DNA of 64,000 nt, from NCBI GenBank assembly GCA_900708905.1, contig CAADRB010000031.1, positions 2,366,377 to 2,430,376 of the forward strand, written 5' to 3'. Of the stretch, positions 63,247 to 64,000 are shown one piece after another (the stretch's first letter is position 1; each line of letters opens with the position of its first letter). The position numbers and the translations under genes were made by a program. The stretch is from Hymenolepis diminuta (taxonomy: Eukaryota; Platyhelminthes; Cestoda; Cyclophyllidea; Hymenolepididae). The notes below the pieces were generated by a model. That model ran no database searches and was not told the DNA's origin. It saw only the letters and a list, made by a program, of their open reading frames with translations.

Positions 63247-63641
63247 TCATTTACCAGTAACCGTCCCCTCTCCCTCGAAATTGGACTTCAAACTTACTCC
63301 GAGTCAAGAGTGAGTGTTGTTCCTTTTTGTAATTTTTAATGAAATAGTTGTTTGAGCATCATGCCGGTTATGGCGATAAGTTGGTGTTGAAAACGGCTTA
63401 GTGTAATTGCGTGAGATTTGCAAGACTGCAGCACATCATAAATAGTAAAGTGGGTGTTAAAATAACCAACAAAATCATTATCAGCACGTCATAAAAGTTA
63501 TGAAAAGTATGGTTGTTTAATATTATGCCTAGTGTTATTTCGCCAAATACTAATCAATACATTTTTCCTTTTAAAAACGAAACTAGAGAGAAATTGAAAC
63601 GTTTTCATGGATGCCTAATTGAAAATCGAACATATGGGAAG
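63247..63641 (+). CDS. Tentative exons 5 and 6 of the ACBD3-like gene
   Basis: Two segments with good splice sites continue the phase of exon 4. The first is 63247-63309 (acceptor TTTCTAG, donor GA|GTGAGT), reading SHLPVTVPSPSKLDFKLTPS. The second is 63587-63641 (acceptor AAACTAG, donor AAG|GTATGC), reading EEKLKRFHGCLIENRTYGK. All phases fit, which supports them, but I recognise no homology to the ACBD3 middle or GOLD domain. A further acceptor at 63691 would add three residues and a stop (63701-63703), giving a 170-residue protein with only the acyl-CoA-binding domain. Equally, the gene could continue past the right edge by another route. Confidence 0.4.
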
Positions 63642-64000
63642 GTATGCTTAGAATCGATCAATTAATGTTATTATTTGTTATCCTCAAATAGGCCTTGCTG
63701 TAGGAAACACAACTGGAAATGTAACAGTGGGACTAATTGAAATTTACGAGAAATAGTTTTGTTGAGGAGGTTATCTTCAGGTTTTATCGTATCGAATATT
63801 TTCGATTATTATGAGTAAAATCTATAAAACTTTACTACCAGTATTCGTTCCGCTAGAGCTATCATAAGTCAATTTACTGAAAGATCATATCGAAGGTGCG
63901 AAGTGGACAAAAAGATGCATAACTTTCCGATCGTAGTATATTGAAGTGTGCGTGTACATAAACGGTGCGAGACCGTATGACTGCTTCTTTGCATTTTGAT

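Noticed and set aside
63692..63757. Reading GLAVGNTTGNVTVGLIEIYEK as the final ACBD3-like exon
   Set aside because: The acceptor at 63691 puts this frame out of phase with exon 6; in the correct phase a stop follows after three codons.
1..64000. CRISPR arrays, operons or other prokaryotic systems
   Set aside because: The window is eukaryotic: spliced genes, animal protein families and SINE, LTR and mariner elements. No regularly spaced short repeats were seen.

Overview
This is eukaryotic nuclear DNA: AT-rich, gene-poor, with multi-exon genes, GT-AG introns, one apparent GC-AG intron, and several decayed transposable elements. The gene models and the very short introns (30-33 nt in three genes, beside introns of several kilobases) fit a parasitic flatworm, most likely a cestode. 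That placement is inference; no diagnostic species marker is visible. A run of 205 N shows it is a draft assembly.

Layout. Left (1-11.5 kb, minus strand): the 5' part of a cGMP-dependent protein kinase (PKG) gene. The large first coding exon (10747-11471) carries the proline-rich N-terminus, coiled coil and pseudosubstrate segment. The second (4092-4258) starts the first cyclic-nucleotide-binding domain. A 6.5 kb intron between them holds a degenerate tandem repeat of about 295 bp, and the rest of the gene lies off the left edge. The middle (12-42.8 kb) is a gene desert with tRNA-derived SINE copies, one LTR insertion flanked by target-site duplications (17803-18462, containing the N gap) and eroded repeats. 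No gene there can be supported.

Right-centre (42.8-52.5 kb): two tail-to-tail genes encoding small BAR-domain proteins. The plus-strand gene (42798-43941, 198 aa) and the minus-strand gene (49293-52509, 249 aa, endophilin-B-like but with no SH3 domain) share intron phases and two identical exon lengths, so they look like divergently evolved paralogs. Right (56.8-64 kb): a solo LTR of the same family (56862-57383), then a complete UBC9/UBE2I gene (58681-59279, minus) head-to-head with an ACBD3-like acyl-CoA-binding-domain gene (59866 onward, plus). An intron of the latter contains a dead mariner transposon (about 61215-62275).

The recognised genes do not form one pathway: cGMP signalling, membrane curvature (two genes), SUMO conjugation and Golgi/lipid scaffolding. 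I found no undescribed biological system. The more informative observations are the BAR paralog pair, the SINE family, the two LTR copies with an unusual terminal repeat, and the minimal-length introns.
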